Positions 49,727 through 59,146 of a stretch of 64,000 bases of DNA are shown one piece after another; position 1 is the stretch's first letter, and each line of letters starts with the position of its first letter. The position numbers and the translations under genes were made by a program. This stretch comes from Clostridia bacterium (GTDB taxonomy: Bacteria > Bacillota > Clostridia > Christensenellales > Aristaeellaceae): assembly GCA_017428385.1 (NCBI GenBank), contig JAFRQX010000025.1, positions 62,001 through 126,000 on the forward strand, written 5' to 3'. The notes under the pieces are model-generated. The model searched no databases and had not been told where the DNA came from. It saw only the letters and a program-made list of their open reading frames with translations.

Positions 49727-49762
49727 GAAACCATTCCCGCCCTCACCCGGCGGGATGGTTTC
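49727..49762 (+). terminator. Hairpin between argG and argC
   Basis: GAAACCATTCCCGCC pairs with GGCGGGATGGTTTC (one bulge, 7-base loop). No U-tract follows, so it is more likely a partial attenuator or an mRNA-processing/stability element that sets the argG to argC ratio. Confidence 0.55.
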
Positions 49763-49833
49763 ATATCATCCCCTATTGTTCTAAACACAGCAGACAACAG
49801 TTTGTCTCTGTGCATCGACCTGAAAGGACGCCC

Positions 49834-50757
49834 ATGACTAAAGTATTTATTGACGGAAGCGCCGGAACCACCGGCCTGCGGATCCGGGAACGCCTTTCCG
49901 CCCGGAAGGATATTGAACTGATCATCCTGCCGGAAGAGACCCGCAAAGATCCCGCTGCCCGGGCGGAAGCACTGAACAGTGCCGCCGTTTCCTTCCTCTG
50001 CCTGCCGGATGCGGCAGCAATAGAAGCCGCCTCCTTCGTAACCAGTCCGGATGCTGTCATCATTGACACCTCCACCGCGCACCGGGTATCAGAGGACTGG
50101 GTGTACGGCATGCCGGAACTGACCGGCCTGAGGGAGAAGCTGATAACAGCAAAGCGTATCGCCAACCCCGGCTGTCACGCCACCGGTTTCATCTCCCTGG
50201 TAGCACCGCTGGTCTCCGCCGGACTTCTGAAAAAAGATGTCCGCCTGTCCAGTTTTTCTCTCACCGGTTACTCCGGCGGCGGAAAAAAGATGATTGCGGA
50301 GTACGAGTCTGAGGACGTGGATCCGCTGTACCAGGCGCCTCGGCAGTACGGCCTTACCCAGATGCACAAGCATCTGCCGGAAATGGCTAAGCTGTGCAGC
50401 CTGGATCACGCGCCGGTATTCAGCCCCATCGTGGCTCCGTACTACGCCGGCATGGAAGTCACCGTGCCGCTGACGCCCGCGGAAACCTCCGCTACCCCCG
50501 ATGAAATCCGTGAAGTCTATAAGGCATATTATCAGAAGGGCCTGATCCGCTATGCGGAAACGCCGGATGAAAGCGGCTTCCTCTCCGCCGGTTCTTTTGC
50601 CGGCCGGGATGATCTGCAGGTCTCCGTTTACGGAAACGAGGAACGGATCCTGCTGGTATCCCGCTTTGATAACCTGGGCAAAGGTGCCTCAGGCGCGGCA
50701 ATCCAGAACATGAACATCGCCCTTGGCCTTGACGAAGCTGAAGGGCTGGTGGTTTAA
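49834..50757 (+). CDS. argC: N-acetyl-gamma-glutamyl-phosphate reductase
   Basis: A 307-residue enzyme reducing N-acetylglutamyl phosphate with NADPH. It has the N-terminal nucleotide loop IDGSAGTTGLRIRERL and the catalytic Cys114 in NPGCHATGF. LTGYSGGGKKMIAEYE supports the shorter ArgC type, as do the C-terminal His-containing segments. GAAAGGA precedes the ATG; longer in-frame reading lacks one. Second gene of the block. Confidence 0.96.
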   Translation: MTKVFIDGSAGTTGLRIRERLSARKDIELIILPEETRKDPAARAEALNSAAVSFLCLPDAAAIEAASFVTSPDAVIIDTSTAHRVSEDWVYGMPELTGLREKLITAKRIANPGCHATGFISLVAPLVSAGLLKKDVRLSSFSLTGYSGGGKKMIAEYESEDVDPLYQAPRQYGLTQMHKHLPEMAKLCSLDHAPVFSPIVAPYYAGMEVTVPLTPAETSATPDEIREVYKAYYQKGLIRYAETPDESGFLSAGSFAGRDDLQVSVYGNEERILLVSRFDNLGKGASGAAIQNMNIALGLDEAEGLVV

Positions 50758-50798
50758 GCCGGCACAAAGCTGGCTGCATCAAACTCAACGGGGAGTTA

Positions 50799-51290
50799 AT
50801 GATGGATCAGCAGTTAATCAACGAAATCGACATCATGCCAATGAAGCCGGAGGACTACGATGATGTCCGGGCTCTCTGGATGACCATCCGAGGTTTCGGC
50901 ATCCGCGCGCTGGATGATTCCCGGGAAGACATTGAGCGCTTCATTCAGCGGAATCCCACCACAAGCGTTGTCGCGAAGGCCGGGAACCGGATCATCGGCA
51001 CAATCCTGTGCGGTTCTGACGGCCGCCAGGGCGCCCTGTATCATGTATGCGTCGCTAAGGAATACCGGCGCCGGGGCATCGGCACCCACATGGTCGGCTT
51101 CTGTATGCATCAGCTGAAGGCCATGGGCATCAACAAAGTAGCACTGATTGCCTTCACAGCCAACGATGCCGGAAACGCTTTCTGGAAGCAGATCGGCTGG
51201 AACAAACGTTCCGACGTTAACTACTACGATTTCGTACTGAACGATAAAAACATTACGCGTTTTATAGGAGAAGACAATGAAGATTCGTAA
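50799..51290 (+). CDS. GNAT acetyltransferase within the arginine operon (candidate N-acetylglutamate synthase)
   Basis: A 163-residue single-domain GNAT: IMPMKPEDYDDVRALWMTI, LYHVCVAKEYRRRGIGTHMV (cofactor loop) and NDAGNAFWKQIGWNKRSD. It sits between argC and argJ and its end overlaps argJ by 14 bases, so it is co-translated with argJ. Its length matches short stand-alone acetylglutamate synthases known from some bacteria. ArgJ can also supply acetylglutamate, so this GNAT may be the anaplerotic enzyme; the assignment is by context. GGGGAG upstream. Confidence 0.8.
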   Translation: MMDQQLINEIDIMPMKPEDYDDVRALWMTIRGFGIRALDDSREDIERFIQRNPTTSVVAKAGNRIIGTILCGSDGRQGALYHVCVAKEYRRRGIGTHMVGFCMHQLKAMGINKVALIAFTANDAGNAFWKQIGWNKRSDVNYYDFVLNDKNITRFIGEDNEDS

Positions 51291-52524
51291 GATCGCGGGC
51301 GGTTTTACCGCAGCAAAGGGATTTAAGGCTGCAAGCTGCGAAGCGGCCATCAAGTATCAGAACCGTCGGGATATGGCGCTGCTGTTTACGGATGTGCCCT
51401 GTGCGGTAGCCGGAACCTTCACTTCCAACCGGGTCAAGGCCGCTCCCGTGCTTTGGGACATGGGCATTGTAAAGTCCGGCAAGCCAGCCCGTGCCGTGGT
51501 TGTCAACACCGGCATTGCCAATGCAGGCACCGGTGAGGAAGGTATGCGCCTGTGCAGTGAAACCGCGAAGCATACCGCCGAAATCCTGGGAATCTCCGCC
51601 GATGAAGTTCTGGTGGGTTCCACCGGCGTCATCGGTCCGAATGTGCCCCTGGACAGGATCACCGCTGGCGTCACCGTGATGGCAAAGAATCTTTCTGATT
51701 CTGCTGAAGCCGGCACCCTGGCCAGCAAGGCCATCATGACCACCGATACCGTAAACAAGGAATATGCGGTAGAGTTTGATCTTCCCGCCGCTTCCGGCGA
51801 AGGAACGGTTACCGTCCGCCTTGGCGGTATGAGCAAGGGGTCCGGCATGATTCATCCAAACATGTGCACCATGCTGGGATACCTGGCCACAGACTGCGCC
51901 ATCGATCCCTCCCTGCTGCAGAAAGCACTCAGCAATGTAATCAAGGATACCTTCAACATGATCACCGTGGACGGCGACACCAGCACCAACGATACCCTGC
52001 TGCTCTTCTCCAGCAGCCTTGCCGGTAACAAGCCGATCACCACGGAAGATGAAAGCTATGAGCTCTTCTGCTCCGCCCTGTACAGCGTCTGCCATGATCT
52101 GTCAGTCCTGATGGCCTCCGACGGTGAAGGCGCCACCCACCTGCTGGAGATCCGCGTTTTCAACGCCGACACGAAGGAAAATGCCCGGACCCTTGCCCGT
52201 TCTGTAGCCGGATCCAGTCTGGTCAAAGCCATGATCTACGGCAAGGACGCCAACTGCGGCCGGGTGCTCTGTGCCCTCGGCTATGCCGGTCCGGCCTTTG
52301 ATCCGGCAAACATCGTCATCACCATGACAGGCAAATCCGGTTCCGTCTGCTTCTATAAGGACGGCTGCGTACAGCTCTTTGATGAAGAAAAGGCCCTGGC
52401 TATCCTCTCAGAGCACGATGTGCACTTTGACTGCGATATGAACATGGGTAATGAGGAAGCCACCGCCTGGGGCTGTGACCTCACCTATGACTACGTCAAA
52501 ATCAACGGCGATTATCGGACCTGA
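51277..52524 (+). CDS. argJ: Bifunctional glutamate N-acetyltransferase / ornithine acetyltransferase
   Basis: A 415-residue enzyme that recycles the acetyl group from acetylornithine to glutamate and may also use acetyl-CoA. It is made as a precursor that cuts itself before the Thr of MCTMLGYLATDCA, near residue 195. Other conserved parts are AVVVNTGIANAGTGEEG, GSTGVIGPNVPLDRI and VDGDTSTNDTLLL. Its start overlaps the preceding GNAT. It is followed by a 100-bp gap with heptamer repeats before argB. Confidence 0.97.
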   Translation: MKIRKIAGGFTAAKGFKAASCEAAIKYQNRRDMALLFTDVPCAVAGTFTSNRVKAAPVLWDMGIVKSGKPARAVVVNTGIANAGTGEEGMRLCSETAKHTAEILGISADEVLVGSTGVIGPNVPLDRITAGVTVMAKNLSDSAEAGTLASKAIMTTDTVNKEYAVEFDLPAASGEGTVTVRLGGMSKGSGMIHPNMCTMLGYLATDCAIDPSLLQKALSNVIKDTFNMITVDGDTSTNDTLLLFSSSLAGNKPITTEDESYELFCSALYSVCHDLSVLMASDGEGATHLLEIRVFNADTKENARTLARSVAGSSLVKAMIYGKDANCGRVLCALGYAGPAFDPANIVITMTGKSGSVCFYKDGCVQLFDEEKALAILSEHDVHFDCDMNMGNEEATAWGCDLTYDYVKINGDYRT

Positions 52525-52561
52525 CACGCTGTTTCATTCAACAGGTCTGAAAAGTATCTCA

Positions 52562-52596
52562 ATTATGAATTATGAATTGTGAATTATGAATTTTGA
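52562..52596. repeat. Degenerate heptamer tandem repeat, 5 units
   Basis: Units ATTATGA, ATTATGA, ATTGTGA, ATTATGA and ATTTTGA between argJ and argB. Confidence 0.82.
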
Positions 52597-52626
52597 TTCC
52601 AATCAGTGAAGATCATAAGGAGTGCT

Positions 52627-53526
52627 ATGATGAATACCAACCTCACTAACATGGAGCGTGCGGAAGTCCTGACCGCCGCCCTGCCTTACATCCGCCGTTA
52701 CGCCGGTAAAGTGGTCGTCGTAAAATACGGCGGCAACGCCATGATCAACGACCAGTTGAAGCAGCAGGTCATGGAGGACATCGTCCTGCTGTGGCTTATC
52801 GGCGTACGCATTGTGCTGGTTCATGGCGGTGGACCGGAGATCAACGATCTCATGGACAGGCTCGGCAAAAAGCCGGAGTTTGTGGACGGTCTGCGGGTGA
52901 CAGATAAAGAAACCATGGACATCGTCCAGATGGTTCTTGCCGGCAAGATCAACAAAACGCTGGTCAACCTGCTGGAAATGAAGGGTGGAAAAGCCGTCGG
53001 TCTTTCCGGCATGGATGGGCGCCTGCTGCAGTGCAGTATGAAGGACGAACGCCTGGGCTATGTGGGTGAAATCCAGAAAGTGCATATCCAGCCAGTTACC
53101 GACCTGCTGGACCGGGGATATATCCCGGTAGTCTCCACCGTCGGTTGCGACAAGAGCGGCAATGCCTACAATATCAACGGTGATACCGCCGCAGCCTATA
53201 TTGCCGGTGCGCTGGGTGCCGAGCGTCTGATCATGATGACGGACATCGCCGGCGTGCTGAAGGACAAGAATGATCCTTCCACCCTGATTCCCCAGATCAC
53301 CCTGCCTGAGCTGCCCTCCCTGTATGACAGCGGCATTATCTCCGGCGGCATGATCCCGAAGGTGGAATGCTGTGCGAAAGCCCTTTCCCGTGGCGTTCGC
53401 AACGTGGTTATCATGGACGGCCGCGTCCCTCACTCCATCCTGATGGAGCTCCTCACCGACGAAGGTGCCGGCACCATGGTCTCCAAAGGAGAAGAAGCTG
53501 ATGACAGGCAAAAGGGCTGGGAGTGA
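52627..53526 (+). CDS. argB: Acetylglutamate kinase
   Basis: A 299-residue amino-acid kinase that phosphorylates N-acetylglutamate. It has the nucleotide and substrate motifs KVVVVKYGGNAM, VLVHGGGPEINDLM, GLRVTD and GLSGMDGRLL. INGDTAAAYIAGALGAERLIMMTDIAG and the final SGGMIPKVECC also match. The extended N-terminal helix (MNTNLTNMERAEVLTAALPYIRRY) is typical of arginine-inhibited hexameric enzymes, so feedback control is likely. AAGGAG precedes two adjacent ATGs. Confidence 0.97.
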   Translation: MMNTNLTNMERAEVLTAALPYIRRYAGKVVVVKYGGNAMINDQLKQQVMEDIVLLWLIGVRIVLVHGGGPEINDLMDRLGKKPEFVDGLRVTDKETMDIVQMVLAGKINKTLVNLLEMKGGKAVGLSGMDGRLLQCSMKDERLGYVGEIQKVHIQPVTDLLDRGYIPVVSTVGCDKSGNAYNINGDTAAAYIAGALGAERLIMMTDIAGVLKDKNDPSTLIPQITLPELPSLYDSGIISGGMIPKVECCAKALSRGVRNVVIMDGRVPHSILMELLTDEGAGTMVSKGEEADDRQKGWE

Positions 53527-53551
53527 GCAATAGAATCTTCCAGGCACAAGC

Positions 53552-53597
53552 TGTCATTCTGAGCGAAGCCGTAGGCGGAGTCGAAGAATCTCCCCGC
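53552..53597. repeat. GTCATTCTGAGCGAAG-type intergenic repeat
   Basis: TGTCATTCTGAGCGAAGCCG then GGAGTCGAAGAATCTCCCC between argB and argD. Related degenerate copies are at 59205-59260 and 60635-60666. This wording is widespread in bacterial intergenic DNA; here it is joined to a heptamer tract. Confidence 0.7.
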
Positions 53598-53615
53598 CCG
53601 CAGGCGACACCATTA

Positions 53616-53643
53616 ATTCTGAATTCTGAATTCTTAATTCTGA
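53616..53643. repeat. Degenerate heptamer tandem repeat, 4 units
   Basis: Units ATTCTGA, ATTCTGA, ATTCTTA and ATTCTGA directly before the argD ribosome binding site. Confidence 0.8.
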
Positions 53644-53662
53644 TAATTATCCGGAGGTTCCT

Positions 53663-54835
53663 ATGAACACCATCGAACTGGACAACCAATACGTCGCCTC
53701 CACCTATAAGCGGTTCCCCATTGAGATTGTCAGCGGCAAAGGCTCCCTGGTAAAGGATGTCAACGGTAAGGAATATATCGACATGGGTTCCGGCATTGCC
53801 GTCACCTCTTTCGGTGTGGCGGATGATGAGTGGATCGCGGCTGTGGAGAAGCAGATCCACAGCGTTCAGCATATGTCGAACCTGTTCTACACTGCCCCCT
53901 GCGCCAACCTGGCCAAGGCCCTGTGTGACAAGACCGGCATGTCCAAAGTCTTTTTCTCCAACTCCGGAGCAGAAGCCAACGAATGTGCCATCAAGGTCGC
54001 CCGGAAATGGGCAGCGGAACATAAGGGACCTGCCTGTTCCACCATCGTTACGCTGGAGCAGAGCTTCCACGGTCGTACGCTGACCACCCTGGCCGCCACC
54101 GGTCAGGATCATTTCCATGAACTCTTCCAGCCCCTGACTCCCGGCTTTGCTTCTTTCCCCGCCGGAGATATGGACGCGTTGAAGAAGCTTTGCGCCAACG
54201 GCACTGTCGCTGCGGTTCTCATTGAAATGGTACAGGGTGAAGGCGGCGTCATCGCCCTGGATCCGGCCTTCGTGAAAGAACTGGCTGTTTTCCTGAAGGA
54301 GCAGGACATCCTGCTCATGGTAGACGAGGTACAGACCGGTAACGGCCGTACCGGCACCATGTATGCCTATATGCAGTACGGCCTGCAGCCCGATGTGGTC
54401 TCCACCGCCAAGGGGCTGGCCGGTGGCCTGCCCATGGGCGCCACACTGATGAGCGAGAAAGTGAAAGACGTTCTTTCCTACGGTGATCACGGATCCACCT
54501 TCGGCGGCAATCCGATCGCTGCAGCCGCAGCACTCTCCATTGTGGAAAGGCTGACAGATGACTTCCTGGCTGATGTCACCCGCAAGAGCCATATGATCCG
54601 CAGTCTGCTGGAAGATGCTCCCGGAATTGAAAGTATCTCCGGTCTAGGCCTGATGATCGGTCTGAAGACCACCAAGCCCGCTGCGGAAGTGCTGGCCACC
54701 TGCAGGGAAAACGGTGTCCTCTGCCTCACCGCGAAGGACAAAGTCCGCCTCCTCCCCGCCCTCAACATCCCGGACGAACTTCTGATCAAAGCCGCTGGCG
54801 TCATTAAAGCCGCCTGCGCTCCGGATAACACTTAA
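53663..54835 (+). CDS. argD: Acetylornithine aminotransferase
   Basis: A 390-residue PLP enzyme of fold type I class III that converts N-acetylglutamate semialdehyde to N-acetylornithine. Recognised by VNGKEYIDMGSGIAV, NLFYTAPCANLAKAL, FFSNSGAEANECAIKVARK and LLMVDEVQTGNGRTG. The PLP Lys is in STAKGLAGGLPMGATL, and HGSTFGGNPIAAAAAL follows. Length is typical of ArgD rather than ornithine aminotransferase. GGAGG precedes the ATG. Confidence 0.96.
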   Translation: MNTIELDNQYVASTYKRFPIEIVSGKGSLVKDVNGKEYIDMGSGIAVTSFGVADDEWIAAVEKQIHSVQHMSNLFYTAPCANLAKALCDKTGMSKVFFSNSGAEANECAIKVARKWAAEHKGPACSTIVTLEQSFHGRTLTTLAATGQDHFHELFQPLTPGFASFPAGDMDALKKLCANGTVAAVLIEMVQGEGGVIALDPAFVKELAVFLKEQDILLMVDEVQTGNGRTGTMYAYMQYGLQPDVVSTAKGLAGGLPMGATLMSEKVKDVLSYGDHGSTFGGNPIAAAAALSIVERLTDDFLADVTRKSHMIRSLLEDAPGIESISGLGLMIGLKTTKPAAEVLATCRENGVLCLTAKDKVRLLPALNIPDELLIKAAGVIKAACAPDNT

Positions 54836-54862
54836 TTCTTCATTTTTCATTCTTCATTATTT
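54835..54862. repeat. Degenerate heptamer tandem repeat, 4 units
   Basis: Units ATTCTTC, ATTTTTC, ATTCTTC and ATTATTT, starting at the argD stop codon and ending at the carA ribosome binding site. Confidence 0.8.
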
Positions 54863-54873
54863 ATGGAGGTCTT

Positions 54874-55944
54874 ATGGCTTATCTTGTGCTTGCTAACGGA
54901 ACCGTCTTTGAAGGCCGCCGTATCGGCGCGCCCGTCAACCGGATCGGCGAACTGGTTTTCACCACCGGTATGGAAGGCTACCTGGAAACCCTGACGGATC
55001 CCAGCTATTACGGTCAGATCGTCACCCAGACTTTCCCGCTGATCGGCAACTATGGCGTTATTGAGGAAGACTTTGAAGGACACAGCGAACTGTTCGGCTA
55101 TATCGTCCGGGAGCTGTGCGACACGCCTTCCAATTTCCGCTCCGCCTATCCGCTGAATGAATACCTGGTAGCCAAGGGCATCCCCGGCCTGTGCGGTGTA
55201 GACACCCGTGAGATCGTGCGCATCACCCGGGAAGAGGGCGTCATGAACGCCATGATCTGCGATGAGATCCCGTCAGATCTCAGCGAGATCAAGGCCTTCA
55301 CAGTAAAAGATGCCGTGGACTCCGTCACGGAAGCCGTAAAGGAAACCTTCCCTGCTGAAGGCAGGGAAGTCTGCCGCGTTGCCCTGATCGATTACGGTGC
55401 CAAGCACAACATCATCCGCAGCCTGCAGAAGCGCGGCTGTTCCGTCACGGTGTGGCCTGCCCGCACTACTGCCGAAACCATCCTGGCCTCCGATCCGGAC
55501 GGCATCATGCTGTCCAACGGTCCTGGGGATCCGAAAGAAGACACCTTCTGCATCGGCGAGCTCAAAAAGCTGATCGGGAAACTGCCGGTATTCGGCATCT
55601 GCCTCGGTCACCAGCTGACTGCCCTCGCCCTGGGCGGAGATACCATCAAGCTGAAATACGGTCACCGCGGCGGCAACCAGCCTGTTCGGGATCTGGCTGC
55701 CGGCCGTACCTATATCACTTCCCAGAACCACGGCTACGCGGTCGTGGCTGATTCCCTGAAGGGGGTCGGTACCGAATCCTTCCGGAATGCCAATGACGGT
55801 AGCTGCGAGGGTATGGATTATCCGGACCTGAAATGTTTCACCGTCCAGTTCCATCCGGAAGCTGCTTCCGGTCCCCGGGATACCGCGGTTCTGTTTGACC
55901 GGTTTGTTGCAAATATGACGAATGGAGGAAAAACCAATGCCTAA
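54874..55944 (+). CDS. carA: Carbamoyl-phosphate synthase small subunit
   Basis: A 356-residue glutaminase subunit that delivers ammonia to CarB. The N-terminal CPSase domain (VFEGRRIGAPVNRIGELVFTTGMEGY) precedes a class I glutamine amidotransferase domain. The catalytic Cys243 is in GICLGHQ, with the oxyanion loop LSNGPGDPKED and the His/Glu in QFHPEAASGP. Its stop overlaps the carB start by eight bases. Its place in the arg block suggests arginine-linked carbamoyl phosphate supply. Confidence 0.98.
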   Translation: MAYLVLANGTVFEGRRIGAPVNRIGELVFTTGMEGYLETLTDPSYYGQIVTQTFPLIGNYGVIEEDFEGHSELFGYIVRELCDTPSNFRSAYPLNEYLVAKGIPGLCGVDTREIVRITREEGVMNAMICDEIPSDLSEIKAFTVKDAVDSVTEAVKETFPAEGREVCRVALIDYGAKHNIIRSLQKRGCSVTVWPARTTAETILASDPDGIMLSNGPGDPKEDTFCIGELKKLIGKLPVFGICLGHQLTALALGGDTIKLKYGHRGGNQPVRDLAAGRTYITSQNHGYAVVADSLKGVGTESFRNANDGSCEGMDYPDLKCFTVQFHPEAASGPRDTAVLFDRFVANMTNGGKTNA

Positions 55945-58900
55945 GGACAGTTCAATCAAAAAAGTTCTGGTCATCGGTTCCGGCCCCATCGTCATCGGCC
56001 AGGCCGCTGAATTTGACTACGCCGGCGCCCAGGCCTGCCGCGTGCTGAAAGCGGAAGGCATCAACGTGGTGCTGGTCAACTCCAACCCTGCCACCATCAT
56101 GACCGACCAGCATCTGGCGGACGAAATCTACCTGGAGCCCCTGAATGCGGCCACCGTACGCCGCGTTATCGAAAAGGAACGTCCGGACGGACTGATCGCC
56201 GGTCTCGGCGGCCAGACCGGTCTGACCCTTGCCATGCAGCTGAGCCGTGACGGCACTCTGGAGGAGTTCGGCGTTCGTCTGCTGGGTTCTCCCATTGAAG
56301 CCATAGAGCGTGCGGAAGACCGGGAGCGTTTCCGGGAAACCATGCTGAAGGCCGGCCAGCCCTGTGTGCCCTCCGGCATCGCGGAAAACATGGAGGACGC
56401 CCTGAAGTGGGCCAACGAGATCGGCTATCCCGTCATCGTACGTCCCGCTTATACCCTGGGCGGCAGTGGCGGCGGTATCGCTGCTGATGAGGAGGAAATG
56501 CGCGTGATCGCCCGTGCGGGCCTCGACGCTTCCCCCATCACCCAGATCCTGGTGGAGAAGTGTATCTCCGGCTGGAAGGAAATCGAGTTTGAAACCATGC
56601 GGGACGCCCAGGGCAACGTCATTGCCGTCTGCTCCATGGAAAACGTGGACCCCGTGGGTATCCATACCGGCGATAGCGTGGTTGTTGCCCCTGCCCTGAC
56701 CCTGTCCGACAAGGAATACCAGATGCTCCGTACCGCGTCGCTGGATATCATCAGCGCCATCGGTATCGTCGGCGGCTGCAACTGCCAGTTTGCCCTGAAT
56801 CCCGATTCCTTCGAGTACGCGGTCATCGAGGTCAATCCCCGCGTCAGCCGTTCCTCCGCCCTGGCCAGCAAGGCAACCGGCTACCCGATTGCCAAGATCA
56901 CAACCCGTCTGGCCCTGGGTTATTCCCTGGACGAGATAGCCAACGATATTACCGGCAAAACCTGCGCCTGCTTCGAGCCCACCGTCGACTATGTGGTCGT
57001 CAAGTTCCCGAAGTGGCCCTTTGATAAGTTCTACGGTTCCTCCCGCCGCCTGGGCACCCAGATGAAGGCTACCGGCGAAGTCATGGCCATCGGCCAGCGC
57101 TTCGAGGAAGCCCTGATGAAAGCTGTCCGCGGCGCGGAAATCTCCCTGGATACGCTGAATGCTGTTCCCCTGACAGACGAACCCATCCGGGATCGTCTCG
57201 CCCGTCAGGACGACCGTCGGCTCTTTACGGTCTTTGAAGCTCTGAAGCAGGGTATGACCGTGGATGAGATTTTCGACATCACCAAGATTGACCGGTTCTT
57301 CCTCTATCGGCTCCGCGCCATGGCGGAACTGGAAATGCGGACCGAAGGCAAAGGCCTGCAGCCCGGAGATTATGAAACCTTCAAGAAAATGGGCTATCCG
57401 GACAAGGCCATCATGCGGATCACCGGTGCGAAAGAAGTCCCCGGCTGGCAGATGAGCTACAAGATGGTGGATACCTGCGGCGCTGAATTTGCTGCGGAAA
57501 CGCCTTACTTCTACTCCTGCACGGACAAAGCCTGCGAGTCCCGGAGCCTGAAGCGCTCCGGCCGCCCCGTAGTCATCGTTCTGGGTTCCGGCCCCATCCG
57601 GATCGGTCAGGGTATTGAGTTCGACTACTCCTCTGTGCACTGCGTGTGGACTCTGCGCCGCATCGGTTACGACGTGGTCATCATCAACAACAACCCGGAG
57701 ACTGTCTCCACAGACTATGACACCGCTGACCGCCTTTACTTCGAGCCCCTCACCCCGGAAGACGTCATGAACGTCATCGCCGTGGAAAAGCCCGTAGGCG
57801 TCGTGGTGGCCTTCGGCGGCCAGACCGCCATCAAGCTGACCCAGTTCCTGGATTCCCAGGGCATCCGTATCCTGGGCACCAGCGCCGAATCCATTGACAT
57901 TGCTGAAGACCGTGAACGGTTCGATGCCTTGCTGGAGCAGTTCAACATCCGCCGTCCCCGCGGCATGGGCGTCCGCACCATGGAAGAAGCAGTCGCAGCC
58001 GCGGAAGGCCTGGGATATCCCGTCCTGCTGCGTCCCTCCTACGTGATCGGCGGTCAGAACATGACTATTTCCCGCAGCCGCAAGCACACCGTGGATTACA
58101 TGACCCGGATCCTCTCCGGCGGCATTGAGAACCCTGTGCTGGTGGACCAGTACCTGCCCGGCATCGAGCTGGAAGTGGACGTCATCTCCGACGGTAAGGA
58201 CGTGCTGATTCCCGGCATCATGGAGCATATTGAACGGGCCGGTGTCCACAGCGGTGACTCCATCGCCGTCTATCCGCCCTTTAACCTGACGGAGAAGTTC
58301 CAGGAAAAGATCTGCGATATCTCCACCAAGCTTGCCCTCGCACTGGGTACAAAAGGCCTGGTGAATATCCAGTACCTGATCTACGATAACGAGCTGTACG
58401 TCATCGAAGTCAACCCCCGGGCTTCCCGGACCATCCCCTATATCTCCAAGGTTACCGGCGTTCCCATGGTGGATCTTGCTTCCCGCGTTATGCTGGACGA
58501 GCCGCTGAAGGATCTGGGCTACGGCACCGGGCTCTATCCTGCCCCGCCCTATTGCGCTATCAAGGTTCCTGTCTTCTCCTTTGAGAAACTGAACGACGCC
58601 GACTCCATCCTCGGACCGGAAATGAAGTCTACCGGTGAAGTGCTGGGCATCGGCATCACCAAAGCGGAAGCGCTGTTCAAAGGCCTGTCCGCTGCCGGCT
58701 TCCATCTGCCTACTGCCCGCGAAAAGGATCACACCGGCGTTCTTCTGTCCGTCGAAGATGAGGACTTCCCGGATGCCATCGCCGTAGCCAAGCGTTGCTA
58801 TGACCAGGGCATCAGCGTCTATGCTACCAAGGATACCGCCCGGGCCATTTCCGCTGTCGGCATCCACGTGACTCCCGTGGCTGACCCCAAGATCAGCGAC

Positions 58901-59128
58901 GAGATTATCGGCCTGATGGAAAACGGCTCCGTCAACTACATTATCTACACTGGCGCTGTCAAGGACGATACCGTGGGCGACTACACCGTACTCCACCGCA
59001 AGGCCATGGTGCTGGGTATCCCCTGCATGACCTCCCTGGACACCGCCAATGCCCTCATGGATATCCTCGGTTCCCGCTTCACCCTGCAGAACACCGAGCT
59101 GGTGGATATCAACAATATGAGGCACTGA
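55937..59128 (+). CDS. carB: Carbamoyl-phosphate synthase large subunit
   Basis: A 1063-residue enzyme made of two homologous ATP-grasp halves (about residues 1-400 and 550-930), an oligomerisation region between and a C-terminal MGS-like allosteric domain. Each half begins VLVIGSGPIVIGQAAEFDYA or VIVLGSGPIRIGQGIEFDYS. Each has a VRPAYTLGGSGGG or LRPSYVIGGQNM loop. The allosteric domain starts near FPDAIAVAKRCYDQGIS. It makes carbamoyl phosphate from bicarbonate, ammonia and two ATP. GGAGG for carB lies within the end of carA. Confidence 0.98.
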   Translation: MPKDSSIKKVLVIGSGPIVIGQAAEFDYAGAQACRVLKAEGINVVLVNSNPATIMTDQHLADEIYLEPLNAATVRRVIEKERPDGLIAGLGGQTGLTLAMQLSRDGTLEEFGVRLLGSPIEAIERAEDRERFRETMLKAGQPCVPSGIAENMEDALKWANEIGYPVIVRPAYTLGGSGGGIAADEEEMRVIARAGLDASPITQILVEKCISGWKEIEFETMRDAQGNVIAVCSMENVDPVGIHTGDSVVVAPALTLSDKEYQMLRTASLDIISAIGIVGGCNCQFALNPDSFEYAVIEVNPRVSRSSALASKATGYPIAKITTRLALGYSLDEIANDITGKTCACFEPTVDYVVVKFPKWPFDKFYGSSRRLGTQMKATGEVMAIGQRFEEALMKAVRGAEISLDTLNAVPLTDEPIRDRLARQDDRRLFTVFEALKQGMTVDEIFDITKIDRFFLYRLRAMAELEMRTEGKGLQPGDYETFKKMGYPDKAIMRITGAKEVPGWQMSYKMVDTCGAEFAAETPYFYSCTDKACESRSLKRSGRPVVIVLGSGPIRIGQGIEFDYSSVHCVWTLRRIGYDVVIINNNPETVSTDYDTADRLYFEPLTPEDVMNVIAVEKPVGVVVAFGGQTAIKLTQFLDSQGIRILGTSAESIDIAEDRERFDALLEQFNIRRPRGMGVRTMEEAVAAAEGLGYPVLLRPSYVIGGQNMTISRSRKHTVDYMTRILSGGIENPVLVDQYLPGIELEVDVISDGKDVLIPGIMEHIERAGVHSGDSIAVYPPFNLTEKFQEKICDISTKLALALGTKGLVNIQYLIYDNELYVIEVNPRASRTIPYISKVTGVPMVDLASRVMLDEPLKDLGYGTGLYPAPPYCAIKVPVFSFEKLNDADSILGPEMKSTGEVLGIGITKAEALFKGLSAAGFHLPTAREKDHTGVLLSVEDEDFPDAIAVAKRCYDQGISVYATKDTARAISAVGIHVTPVADPKISDEIIGLMENGSVNYIIYTGAVKDDTVGDYTVLHRKAMVLGIPCMTSLDTANALMDILGSRFTLQNTELVDINNMRH

Positions 59129-59146
59129 TCTTCCCATATAATAAAC

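Noticed and set aside
48331..50082. Long antisense frames over argG and argC
   Set aside because: Same reason as for carB: conserved enzymes on the plus strand explain the open frame.
52562..54862. Heptamer tracts as a CRISPR-like array
   Set aside because: Units are 7 bp, contiguous and degenerate, with no spacers and no cas genes in the window.
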